From assembly GCA_016800925.1 (NCBI GenBank), contig JABCPU010000039.1, forward strand, positions 228,369-292,368: a stretch of 64,000 nucleotides of DNA, given 5' to 3'. Shown here one piece after another: positions 46,791 to 57,142 of this stretch; position 1 is the first letter of the stretch; each line of letters starts with the position of its first letter. This DNA comes from Suillus spraguei (taxonomy: Eukaryota; Basidiomycota; Agaricomycetes; Boletales; Suillaceae). The notes below the pieces were generated by a model. It searched no databases, had not been told where the DNA came from, and worked only from the letters and a program-made list of their open reading frames with translations. The position numbers and the translations under genes are program-made.

Positions 46791-47870
46791 ATCGCTGCAC
46801 TCGTAAGCACCAGTTGGTTGCGTATTCCACCGTATTTTTTTTTGATTCCCTTGGCAGAGAAGTACACTACTATGTAGGGACCCCTATGTAGTGCCTCAAT
46901 TTTACGCGAACTGCATGGTATTTCGATGGGACAAATCTAGGTGTTTGCTATACTCATCTGCATTACAATCATAAATCGCGAAAATCGATATTGTCTGGGG
47001 TCAGGCCTTCGATGGATTCATTCCTTATCAAGCCTAGGCCTCAAGCACTAACTTTGTCAATGGCGCGCTTTATATAAATATATACGGGCTATATGTGACG
47101 GAATGCAAGGTTGCGGATAGGCGCTAACATAAATTTATTTAGCCGTTGGAAATCTTTCGTACGTACTCGTCCATATCCATATCCAATCACTCCTTGTTAC
47201 ACGCCCCGTACACGTTTACCTTTGATTCTCCGTCTCAATCAGTAGATCAATTCCTCCCTCTGTCGAATAATCTCACTCAGTCTTCTGATACAAGACGAGG
47301 TGAGCTCTCTTATTCATGGTTCTACGTACATTTTCCTGACTATTACCTACCCCGTTCCTAGTCCGAACTTCTTCAGTTCTTGAGAGGAATCCTGGCTCTA
47401 TTAACACCTCCCGTAGTCTATTCTTGGATCCATATCTCGCAAACCAAGATAGGCCATCCAAAAAATCACTTGCTTGGCCCCCGTCCCTCCGCTTCCGAGA
47501 ATCATGGGGATAGCATCAGTGCGTGAGTGCCTACGGACAAACATTTCGCAAAACTTCCAATCATTGTTCATAGTGTGTTTAGTTAGATTCTAAGCCTGTC
47601 CGGCCGAAGTCTCACAAACATGGAGAAAATAGTGCCTTAGAGTTCGTGTAATGTCATCTGTACCACAGCATGGAGTCAGCAGTCTGCTTTACCGCCATAA
47701 TCGTAAGCTTCTAACTTGGTAGCTGATACCGTCTTTTACTATAGGGGTTATGGCTGTGAATCTCCTACCAGCTTATTCAATACGCACGCTCTGATTGGCA
47801 AAGGTACGTCATCCTTCAAGTTCTCGAATCCTGAGCAATAGTTGCTGCATTGATATTCGCGCTCAGGCTC
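46790..47870 (+). pseudogene. NRAMP transporter pseudogene (partial copy)
   Basis: Blocks align in order with the intact NRAMP gene at 51.8-54.0 kb: GCTGCACTCGTAAGC at about 46794 (end of the third exon), AGGTGTTTGCTATACTCATC (46940) with GGGGTCAGGCCTTCGATGG (about 46998), TAGTCTATTCTTGG near 47415, CAAGATAGGCCATCC (about 47447), ACTTCCAATC, CATCTGTACCACAGCATGG (about 47659) and the start of the seventh exon (about 47830). About 230 bp of unrelated sequence sits at 47140-47370. The frame is broken repeatedly and the 5' and 3' thirds are absent. Confidence 0.8.
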
Positions 47871-48440
47871 CTTTGTATTGGGCGATCCCTGGGCTGCAAG
47901 AGTATCGATCTACTCGACAGCTTAGAAGCTTCCTCTGTCAAGTTCATATTTTATCCTGCGGGTTGTGGGCTGGTGTGATTTTTGACACGTATTATCATCG
48001 TTCGTCAGCTATCCCCGGCTCCCGAAGCGGAGGGTTTTGTCGGCTAGAAACATACCCATCTGTCAAAAGGTTGACAGGGTTTTATTTCCTTAATGAGTTA
48101 TGGCTTGTTCAAATATCGGTCGTTTCTCTCTCACCAATTGGACTTGCATGTCATAGAAATTATTTTAATGTTCTTCCCTGACTCCCATGTTAATTATGGA
48201 GAAACTTTGTCATTCCTTACGTCTCATTTCTCACTGTTGTAATCCCCACTTTATCCATTACTCCTTCCCACCCCTTCCACTGCACAAACCTGTTCGACAC
48301 TTCCACCGACCTTCTTTCGTTAGGCTCTTCGGCAATCACCCCCTGCAGGTCCCCTCCTCGTCAATATCACCTCAATAATACTTCTGACTGAATAATTTTC
48401 TGTTCCCAGCAGCCAAGACCCTTGTTATTGATGTCAATCG
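47871..48440. other. Intergenic, no gene recognised
   Basis: Frames here (e.g. 47795-48181) begin in decayed NRAMP sequence and have no motifs of their own. Confidence 0.35.
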
Positions 48441-48474
48441 ATGTCACCGCAGGACCCTGATTCTGTGGCTGTTT

Positions 48475-48928
48475 TTGAGTCCACATCGCATTGTCGCCAC
48501 TCACAGCAATACGACTCACGGTGGCCGTCACATGGTGTCAGTCTCACTCCAGGACGGTGTGGAAACAGTGGTCAACGTTTCGCAACTCCAAGTGACTCAC
48601 TGGGCCAATCAGCTTGGACTAGATCTGTTCGTCTCACCTACAGGACGATCTCATAAAATGTAAAACCTCATTATGGACATGCCTGTGGGTTCCCCTGCAC
48701 TTCGGTACACGTTCTTTCACGAATATCCATTGGTTCACCCGCTACGAAGTGCGCGAGATTGTAGGAATCACATTGAACGCAGGCGATGTCGCCAGAAATG
48801 TGTTAATGATCAAACATGTGCGAGACAATATATATGAGGTCCAAGATGACTGTCATGATGTATCTACTTACAAAGAGCAGGCAGAGGAGTGTATCCTAGT
48901 CGGTCTGGGTTCTGGAGATGAAGAATGA
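48475..48928 (+). pseudogene. Unrecognised coding remnant in two frames
   Basis: One frame reads GGRHMVSVSLQDGVETVVNV, SQLQVTHWANQLGLDLF, ending at 48663. From about 48685 another frame reads WFTRYEVREIVGITLNAGDV, ARNVLMIKHVRDNIYEVQDD and closes ECILVGLGSGDEE-stop (48926-48928). Both stretches are protein-like and adjacent, but the switch in frame has no splice signals, so a frameshifted gene is the simplest reading. Family not recognised. Confidence 0.35.
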
Positions 48929-49354
48929 GTTGAAATTCAGTGTTTCGTTAGATCGCGAGAATATTCTGAGTGATACCCAGTAGCTATACTGGCAATATAT
49001 TCTTAATCAGGTATCTCGCCAAAGAAAAGAACAAGCTTAAGCCAGCCGAGTGTAGGATTTGTCACTTACCGATACTTAGTACCAGTTTAAATTCAAAGGA
49101 GCAACAAGCCCTAACCCTAGTTTAGGTGCAACACTGCTTCCAAGCCACATCTCGTCGGACGAGTTGCGTCGATATCGAATGGGGGTTCAATCAATTCACC
49201 AATCCTGGCCAAGTTCTTTCCATTCAGAGCGTGCGTTATCACGAATCCATCGTGCGGAGTTAGACCATCTTCAATAAAAGCTGTCCTGCTTACAAGATCG
49301 AGACCCTTTAATACTACTAGTTCCCAGTCTTGCAGCGACGCCCAAACCGATAGT
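48929..49354. other. Intergenic, promoter of RNase H1 gene
   Basis: About 425 bp without a gene. Confidence 0.4.
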
Positions 49355-50546
49355 ATGCCTAAAGCTCAGAAAACTGCATATTATGCTGTGCGCAAAGGAC
49401 GTGCGCTGGGGATCTACCCGACATGGTTAGTAAATCATACAGTATGCTCATCTTGTACTCAACTTCCTTCTTGAAGGGCAGAATGCGAGGCCCAAGTAAA
49501 AAACTTCCATGGTGCTGTCTACAAGAAGCTCACCACCGAGACGGAAGCCCTTGCATTTATGACTTCAGAATCGCATCTCAGCCCGCTTCCTTCAAGACTG
49601 TCCTCAGCTGCAGTAACGCCTGCTGCTATAAGTCCGCCACGGAGCGTGGTGGCAACATCGTCGTCATTCCGCCCTTCAGCTGCTGTCGTTGCGAATATCG
49701 AAGAAGAGTCTGGGTATGATGTCGTCTATTCTGACGGTGCTTGTAAAGGAAATGGACAATTTGGTTCGGTTGCGGGTGTGGGTGTGTGGTGGGGTTGGAA
49801 CGATCCCAGGCGAGAAATATCATCTGAGCGATGACACATGACACTTATCAATACTTCAGAAACATCGCTGAGCGATGTCCTGGAGATCAAACAAATAATA
49901 GGGCGGAACTTATTGCGAGTTGTACTCCGTATGTTTGATAATATACTTTGCTTACTCTCGCCCATTTTGCAGGCAATTGTTCGGGCGTTGGAGACTGCAC
50001 CATTCTCCCAGCGTCCGCTCATGATCAAAACAGATTCAAAGTATTCAATACAATGTACGACTCATTGACCTATGTGTTGGATTCCTCTCATCATGTTGCA
50101 GGCTTTGAATCCTGGTTTCCAAAGTGGAGTGCAAACGGCTTCCGAACGGCCAACGGCCAATCCGTCAAGAACGCTGAACTTATCAAGTACTTGGCGGCAT
50201 TGCTGTATGCCCGAGAAAGGGCAGGACCAAAAGTCGTGTTCAAGCATGTTAGAGGTCACGTTGGAATCGAGGGAAACGAGTGCGCTGACCGATTGGCTAA
50301 CGATGGTGCTCTAAAACCAGAGTTGCCAGAGCGGAATTGGGAGCAGCTGATTCGTGACTTGGAAAAGAAGCCAACAACATCGAAGACGATACCTGAGGAA
50401 TCTAGACCCAAACCAGGGGTCCTCAGTCAAGCAGAATTAGATGTCAGTAATCACGCTTTCATTCGAGTTGTGCTTATGAACAATAACTTGTTCAGGCTTA
50501 TGCAAGTTGCCTTCTTGAGACGGATGACTTGGAATCAGATATTTAG
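49355..50546 (+). CDS. RNH1: Ribonuclease H1
   Basis: N-terminal hybrid-binding domain: MPKAQKTAYYAVRKGRALGI, then across an intron YPTWAECEAQVKNFHGAVYK. A Ser/Ala/Pro linker leads to the catalytic domain with all four carboxylates: YSDGACKGNG (Asp, about 49733), NRAELIAIVRALE (Glu), MIKTDSKYSI (Asp) and HVRGHVGIEGNECADRLAND (His and Asp, about 50250). A late intron (about 50453-50508) joins AELD to AYASCLLETDDLESDI-stop (50544-50546). The enzyme cuts RNA in RNA:DNA hybrids in nucleus and possibly mitochondria. Five to six introns. All active-site residues are kept, so it should be active. Confidence 0.9.
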
Positions 50547-51815
50547 GCTGACCCTCTCCGTGGTATCTCGGGAGTGTCTTTTACCCGTGACATGGCTATC
50601 GACTATCGCCTGACCGTCATCTATCTATCTATCTATTCTATAAAGTTCTATAAAGTAAGGGGGTGGGAACGTGTGGCGTGCTCGCGTGGAACCTATGGTG
50701 CCCTCGCTTGAGACCTTTTTGGAAATATTGCGTGGTTTTTTCGAGCGCCGATTGAAATTTGCCACGGGTTGTCTGAAGCTGGGGGAGAACGAGATTCGGA
50801 GGCCCTGAGCCAAAAGGGAGTGTGAAGCCAAAAAGGGGTGCAAAGGAGTGCAAAGCCAAAAAGGAGGCCAAGCCAAAAAGGAGCAAAGCACTCCTTTTTT
50901 GCTTTGCCTCCAGGGAGAGGGGAGAGGGGACTATCATGTGACAACTCAATACTGTTACCCCTTGCCTATTCAAACTTGACACAAAATATTTATAGCTGCC
51001 AGTAAATAATTTTTAAAAATCAACATCAAATGCAATGCATGGGAGATCCAGGAGATGAAGACAGGAGACAGGAGATGGGAGATCCAGACAGAAGATGGGA
51101 GATCCAGGAGATGGGTTAAACAACAAATCTGCCAGGTTAAGTCACTGAGCCTCAGTGAATTGATCAAATGAGGATATTGGAAGACAGGAGACAGGACACT
51201 TGTCATGTGACAACTCAATACTGTTGCCCCTATCAAAACTTGAGGTTAATAGCTTGCAGTAAATGATTTAAAAAAATCAAAATCAAATGCAATGACATGA
51301 GGATGAGATCCGGGCAATAAACTCACAAAGATGGTGATCAGTGGTACTTTTACTTCTGTCAAAATATTGATTGAAGTTATGATTTATTTCAAAACCTATT
51401 ATCATTATTAAACATAATTATTAGGATTTGAAGCCTTGGCCAGGAAGCAAAAGGAGTGCTTCACACTCCTGTGCTGAAGGCACAACGGGTGAGGGGCTCG
51501 TTACTAGTTAATACATGTTACACGTGTACAGTCCCATGCAGCTATTGGTCTATGAATAAATCTATCCGGCTCGAGGATGTTGTTCGCTACGGTACACACT
51601 TTCCGAGAGCCAATGCCGGCTCTTGGAATTCGAATTCATTGAACCAGACTGCAATATTTTTGACACGCTGTGACCATTATGATGTGATGTATTACCGTGA
51701 CCCTGTCTTACGACGAGCTCTTATATTCTCATCCATAGTTTTCAACTGTCGCGCATCTAGAAAGACTCGATCACCTTGTTCCAAAAGACTTTGCAGTCTC
51801 AGATTCTCTATTCAA
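50547..51815. repeat. Gene-free stretch with several repeats
   Basis: In order: a TATC microsatellite (50620-50640); purine-rich words AAAAAGGAGTGCAAAGCC and variants (50805-50890) that can pair with the TTTTTTGCTTTGCCTCC just after them; a direct repeat of about 95 bp (50934-51037 and 51203-51294) starting TCATGTGACAACTCAATACT; between the copies a GGGAGATCCAG / AGACAGGAG short tandem array (51040-51115). No gene is seen. The right end must hold the NRAMP promoter. Confidence 0.65.
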
Positions 51816-53971
51816 ATGTCCACCTCTTCAAATCAGGCTGACCCTGATATTCAACTTACTGGCAAATCCACGACTACTAAAAGGCACTGGATAGATTGTC
51901 TGCAACATGCAGGATGGAAAGTATTTCATCACGCACAGAAACATACAGGCGTAGGGATCGTATGTTCGGTCGCATACTTTGATCCGTAAGTCATCTGTCT
52001 GGGATGGTAACCGGCACGATCTCACTCTGAAGCCGGACCAAAGTGGGAACTGGGGAGTCGACCTTCAGGCAGGGTCTCAATACGGGTATAAGCTCCTCTT
52101 CATCGTACTTTTGTCAGGTTTATTCGCTGCGTTTCTTCAAGTGAGTCAGGTGTTTGAAGTAGTGACAATCCGAATGACTTACTGTAATTTTCATAGGTTC
52201 TTGCCTGTCGCCTTGGGGTGGTCACCGGCCTTGGTAAATATTTCTCCCTGTCGGTTTTCCTGGAACATCAAAATATGTTTGTTGACTCGCCATTTTTAGA
52301 CCTCGCATCCCATTGCCGCATGCTCTTCCACGATCGACCACGTCATAAAAAACTTTGGCGATGGGCAATCCTTTACCCACTTTATGTGCTCTCAGAACTG
52401 GCCATCGTCTGCACCGATCTTGCTGAGCTTCTTGGCTCTGCAATAGCACTCAATCTTCTTTTTCCGGCGCTTCCACTCTGGGGTGGTGTTCTGGTAACAG
52501 GTGCCGATGTTTTATTAATACTTGCCCTCGGCAACCCTCTCCATAGTAGGCCAGCGAAGGTATTTGAGTGGATTATCACTGCACTTGTAAGCCCTCAACC
52601 ACCCGTGTACCTCATTTGGTTCAATGAGTCGAGTCTAGGTGCTTGCTGTGCTCATTTGCATGGCAGTGATTATCGCGAGGGTCAGTGTCGCCTGGGGTCA
52701 AGCCTTCGATGGGTTCGTTCCTTCTCGGGAAATTTTTAGCAGTGGCGCTCTCTATACATGTAAGTTATAAAATGCAAGAATTTGAAGGAGAGCTGATTTA
52801 GCTTTATCACAGCTGTCGGAATCCTTGGCGCTACTGTCATGCCCCATAGTCTATTCTTGGGTTCACATCTTGCAACTCAAGATAGGCTATCCACGGAATC
52901 GCTTTCCCCAGTTAAATCGCTTTCTGACAAAGCTCGAGAACTGGAACCGAGAGGGGTCACATCAAGGCGCGAGCGTTTACAATACCTAGGACAAGCGATC
53001 TGGCGAAAGTTCCAATCCTTGTTTGTAGTATCTCGCGCTGAGTTAGAAGCGTTGAAAGCTCGTCCGAAGTTTCATGAACATAGAGAAAATAATTCCTTAA
53101 AGTTTGTGCAATCCCATCTGTACCACGGCATGGTCGATATGGTAGTAAGTCTGCTAGGCTTCGCTGTCATCATCAATGCCCTGTAAGCTTCAAACACTTC
53201 TTGCTACCATCGAAGCTGACAACTCCTTCGAAGTATACTAATCCTCGCCAGTGCCGTCTTCTATTACGGATCAGGGGCGTATGGATCTGAATCTCCAGCT
53301 ACCTTATTCGATGCCCACACTCTTATAAGCAACACGATTGGCCAAGGTATGTGACATCCTTTAGGTCCTATAAGCTTCTCAAATCCTTGGAAATAGCTGC
53401 CGCGTTACTCTTTGCGCTTGCTTTACTTGCATCGGGCCAAAGTGCTTCTATTGTCGCCACTGTAGCAGGGCAAAGTGTCTCGGAAGGATTCCTGAATTGG
53501 AAAGTTTCGGTCAGTTCTATCCTTTGTTCCGATGAGAATCATCACTCACTGATACGACAGCCTGTTGTACGGCGCCTTCTGACGCGCCTGCTGGGACTGA
53601 TACCTTCTATGACCGTTGCCATTGTTGTTGGACCAAACGGTATCAACTTCTTGCTTGTTGCAAGTCAGGTTATCTTGTCGGTAATCCTCCCATTCATTAT
53701 ATTCCCGTTGCTATACCTCACCTCATCGTCGCGCATCATGCGAGTACAAAAACCGGCTCCAGAACACACAGACATCACTACTGGCGTGGAAGCTCACTCT
53801 CTGCCTGCTATTACATCACATGATAATGACCCAGAGATAATTCAGACTCAGGACTTCGTGGACTTCAGCAGCGGGAAGACCATGACGTCGCTCGGGTGGT
53901 TGATATGGCTGGTGATTGTGGCAGCTAATGTCTACGTGATTGTAACTCTAGGCATGGGACAAGATAGCTGA
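51816..53971 (+). CDS. NRAMP/SMF divalent metal transporter
   Basis: MSTSSNQADPDIQLTGKS starts a short cytosolic tail; then HTGVGIVCSVAYFDP and, over an intron splitting DP-GNW, GNWGVDLQAGSQYGYKLLF: the DPGNW metal-site motif of TM1. Membrane helices follow: LLFIVLLSGLFAAFLQVLA, WRWAILYPLYVLSELAIVCT, LLGSAIALNLLFPALP, VLAVLICMAVIIARVSVAWG, and the second signature GILGATVMPHSLFLGS (MPH of TM6). A long loop (SLFVVSRAELEALKARP) precedes TM7, then ALLFALALLASGQSASIVAT, AGQSVSEGFL, VILPFIIFPLLYLTS and a last helix near the C-terminus ending TLGMGQDS-stop. It should import Mn2+/Fe2+ with protons. About eight introns. A decayed partial copy lies 4-5 kb upstream. Confidence 0.9.
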
Positions 53972-54500
53972 GCTCAGTCACAGACCAAGTATTTGCTTCA
54001 TTCATCATGTGTGCATGGCGAGATGTGTTTCTGTACATATCTAGTTGTGCACCTCCAAACTTTCAGCCTCATGTGTATTCTGTATATTAGCAGTTACGCA
54101 CACTTCCCTACGTCAATTAGACAAGACTCATCCTGTGGGTTGGTGTAGATTTTATCATATCGTAGCGATACACATTGTACAGTTCCAATTCCCGACTGCA
54201 TAGAGCGAGAAGATACATGCTATGTTGACAATCGTCTTCACAAGGCTTAAAGATGAACATCTCGTCGTAGATCACAAAAGGCCAGACCACCGCGCTATAC
54301 TTCCAAGGCTTCTATCGACCTCCGAACACCTTGTGTGACTCGCGACTGTTGGAAAAAATGAAGAAAACAGATGATGGAAAAACATAGTACTAATTTGTTC
54401 CTGCGAAGCATAAACCATGCAATGACTTCGAGAGAACTCAGTAATTATTAATGCTGCAACGACAATTTGCACGGGGGCTAAGACTAGTTAAGATGAACCT
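53972..54500. other. Intergenic, no gene recognised
   Basis: About 530 bp between the NRAMP stop and the tRNA-like array. No features of note. Confidence 0.4.
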
Positions 54501-54570
54501 CTAAGGAAACCATCCATGAGCGAATGTCAAGGTATGTTCTGAATTCTGATAGAAAAAAAACAATGTGATC

Positions 54571-54612
54571 GGCAGGTTTCGAACCTACAGAGTTCAAGAG
54601 AAACATAAAGTC
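54571..54612 (-). repeat. tRNA-Leu-like unit A, truncated
   Basis: Only the T-arm (B-box-like GGTTCGAAACC reading on the minus strand, with GTAGGTTCG stem) and the following variable-arm sequence CTCTTGAACT remain; the anticodon arm is lost. The 5' (minus-strand downstream) flank still has the conserved spacer word CCATCCATGAGCGAAT at 54510-54525. Confidence 0.5.
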
Positions 54613-54613
54613 C

Positions 54614-54705
54614 TCAGCAGGTTTCGAACCTGCACATTCAAAGAGGAACAGATTCAATTGAATTGAATCTGTTGTGGGCTTGGCAACCACCTGGCTAAGA
54701 TCAGT
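54614..54705 (-). repeat. tRNA-Leu-like unit B, expanded anticodon stem
   Basis: On the minus strand: TTAGCCAGGTGG (A box), an enlarged hairpin ACAGATTCAATT with a longer complementary arm, TTCCTC variable region, GCAGGTTCGAAACCTGC T-arm (B box). The acceptor stem does not pair. Anticodon stem-loop is too long for a normal tRNA. Confidence 0.55.
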
Positions 54706-54775
54706 TACGGTAAACTTCTAAAGAACCCATTCATGAGCGAATATTAAGGTGTGTTCCGATAGAAAAAACCTTGTC

Positions 54776-54856
54776 GTCGGCAGGTTTCGAACCTGCACAG
54801 TCCAAGAGAAACAGATTTTGATTCTATCGTAGCAACCACCTGGCTAATACCAGTTA
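54776..54856 (-). repeat. tRNA-Leu(CAA)-like unit C
   Basis: Minus strand: TTAGCCAGGTGGTTGC (A box), anticodon stem ATAGA/TCTGT enclosing the 7-base loop ATCAAAA (anticodon CAA after T33), a class-II-like variable region TTCTCTTGGACT, T-arm GCAGGTTCGAAACCTGC (perfect B box), then a T6 run at 54763-54768 able to terminate Pol III. The putative acceptor strands pair at only about three of seven positions. Confidence 0.6.
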
Positions 54857-54925
54857 CGGTGAACATCTAAAAAAACCATCCATGAGTGAATATCAAGGTG
54901 CGTCCCGATAGGAAAAAACCGCGTT

Positions 54926-55005
54926 GTCGGCAGGTTTTGAACCCGCATAGTCCAAGAGAAACAGATTTTGATTCTGTTATAGAAAGCGCTTGGCTAAGAT
55001 CCGTT
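54926..55005 (-). repeat. tRNA-Leu(CAA)-like unit D
   Basis: Same plan as unit C: A box TTAGCCAAGCG, a perfect 5-bp anticodon stem ACAGA/TCTGT with loop ATCAAAA (CAA), T-arm GCGGGTTCAAAACCTGC, and a T6 tract on the 3' side (54913-54918 on the plus strand as A6). Acceptor stem not formed. Confidence 0.6.
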
Positions 55006-55072
55006 ACGGTGAACTTCTCAAGAAACCATCATGAATGAATGTCAAAGTATGTCCGAAAAAAAAAACTGTAGT

Positions 55073-55150
55073 TCAGCAGGTTTTGAACCTGCGTAGTCCA
55101 AGAGAAACAGATTTTTATTCCGTTGTGGTAACCACACTGGCCAGGCTATT
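55073..55150 (-). repeat. tRNA-Leu-like unit E
   Basis: A-box-like TGGCCAGTGTGG, anticodon loop ATAAAAA (anticodon changed to AAA by position), T-arm GCAGGTTCAAAACCTGC and an adjoining T9-10 tract (plus-strand A-run at 55056-55065). More diverged than C and D. Confidence 0.5.
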
Positions 55151-56049
55151 TTTACTCTTCCGCTTGACGAGACTTCCTAAGTTGAAAACTTAGTATTGAT
55201 TGACACGACATGGACAATAAAGTTTGAGTCTGAACGTCTAGGAGACAATAAAACTGCCCCGACGAGGGACGAAGACTGAGATAATTCTAATTCACCATCA
55301 TCAGCAAGTTGGCAGTACCACTAAGTATACATGAAATTTCTAGATACACAGAAGGAAAGCATCAGATATTAAAAAGCGAGGACAATGAGACGCTGTCACC
55401 ACCTTGAAGGCCAGACGTAGAGGATTGGAGACGGGAATCTCGCCTTCTCACAAAATGGTGGCCACGCAGCAATCCAGTTCATCCTGAACACAACATCGAG
55501 ACTACACACGACCTCGAACTCGACATCGGTGGTGAGCGCACGGCAATGAATCACTGAGGCCATGGGAATTTCAGAGAAACGCGAACTTGGGCCCAAATGG
55601 CGGAGCGAACGAGCAATCGAAGAAGAGACGAGAGAAGAAGATCGAAAGCAACAGACACAGGAAGACGGCTGATTTGAATGAGGTCCCAGTGGTATGACCC
55701 ACTCCCTTATGGTAGCGGGAATAAATCTACATGACACATTAGAATGGTCGCACAGGGTGTTCGGAGGCCAATGGAAGCACTTACCTCACTAGGAAGGTTC
55801 TGAGAAGTGGAAGCCTTGGAAGCAGAGCACGGTGGTCTAGCTTTCCATAGTGGACAGGCATCGTCTTGCGACCACCACAAATAAGAACCAGATGTTCAAT
55901 CGAAAAAAAAATACTGCTATCGACGAGTCTCGGATAAAAATGGTCACCCACGCTTGGATATGCTGAGTTTCAACTTGAGATAGACCTTTGGAAAGAACTA
56001 TCATGAGTGAATGATAAGAAGGAAGTGCAGTAACAGGAAAAAACCTGTT
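55151..56049. other. Stretch between tRNA-like units; possible short coding remnant
   Basis: A minus-strand frame (55396-55737) ends with VEFEVVCSLDVVFRMNWIAA. The core LDVVFxMxWIA recalls the DVILGMDWL end of retropepsin-like domains, so it may be a retroelement relic, but this is weak. Otherwise no gene is seen. Confidence 0.25.
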
Positions 56050-56125
56050 CCAGGCAGGTGCCAAATCTGCACCGTTCAAAAAGGAACAGACTTTGAATCT
56101 GTATGATACCCGGATAGCTATTACT
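56050..56125 (-). repeat. tRNA-Leu(CAA)-like unit F, outlying copy
   Basis: Located 900 bp from the main array. Minus strand: ATAGCTATCCGGG (A-box-like), anticodon stem ACAGA/TCTGT with loop TTCAAAG (anticodon CAA), TTCCTTTTTGAAC variable region, T-arm GCAGATTTGGCACCTGC (B box damaged), then a T6 run. The flanking spacer word ATCATGAGTGAATG (about 55999) is shared with the array. Confidence 0.5.
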
Positions 56126-57142
56126 GCATGAAGATAGGCATACTCATCTGTGAACATATGCTGACTGACCAAAAAAAGTCACTAGACTCCATGTGAGATA
56201 GCCCCATTATGGCAGTGGCAGTGTACCACTGCTTCGACAGCAAAAGCGATAGAAGCGACCTTAGGTTCCGTCAGCCTCTCGTATATTGTAAACAGTAAAC
56301 ATACTAGGTAACGGAAAATAATACAGAAAGTTTACGGTAGTAAGGAAACTTTGGTAAGTAACTAGGAGATGTCCTTCAAATTATGTAACTCACTTCCAAC
56401 ACTGCAGCAGTGAGTCAGTGACTACATGCATTATATTTGTCTAGCTTCATCAGGCTGGCACCCTCGTGATATGGTCCAATTGCGTCCTTCGCAAAGTAGC
56501 TGGCCAACGTTCTATGAGTGCAACTAAAAGGAACGCCTCTTCATTCAAATCGGTAACTCTCAGTCCATTTGTGCTGCATTCTACTTACCGGGCTAACCAT
56601 CTTGTGGTTGCAACGAAATCTCCACTGCAAACGGCACCCTAGTAGGATGGGTCGATGCTCTGAAAATCGGTGAGTTTCAAAATAACACTGCGATCTATGG
56701 TAGCGTACCTCACAAAGGCTGTGAAGGCGTAATGCGTATGGAAAGTCACGGTCCCAGCGTAGGTGACAATCGAGGACCCAGACCTGCATTCAGGATATCA
56801 GTACGAGCCTTTTGACATATTAATACCTGAGTTTACCCAGCGGTTGAAGAGTAACACTCAGTTTGTACTTGAATGCACTACTTTAGAGTGTCATACCCAG
56901 GAACCAGGAACATCATAGAGCTCAGGAACAAATACGTATACCCATCTCCGGCGCTCGGTTCGTCGCCAGCACCGCTGAGCACAGAGGAACGATAGTCTGC
57001 ATGTACACAACATAACACGTATCTATACGACAAATGCAACAAGGAAAAATCGACCTGAAAGAAATAAATGACGCAGAAAAATAGTAGCGTAAGCACAAGA
57101 ACAGACAAGCAATATAGTTCAACAAGTTATCGTTGGCATAAG
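56126..57142. other. Intergenic, no gene recognised
   Basis: About 1 kb. A minus-strand frame (56541-56789, 82 codons) has no motifs and is not supported as a gene. Confidence 0.4.

Noticed and set aside
49109..49120. CCCTAACCCTAG resembling a fungal telomere repeat
   Set aside because: Fewer than two units; no array, so chance or a single interstitial trace cannot be told apart.
54571..55150. Annotating the array as functional tRNA-Leu genes
   Set aside because: A and B boxes and anticodon arms are good, but the 7-bp acceptor stems do not pair in any unit I folded by eye.
55396..55737. A retropepsin-like gene
   Set aside because: Only a short LDVVFxMxWIA stretch resembles the family end; the catalytic D-T/S-G is not visible.
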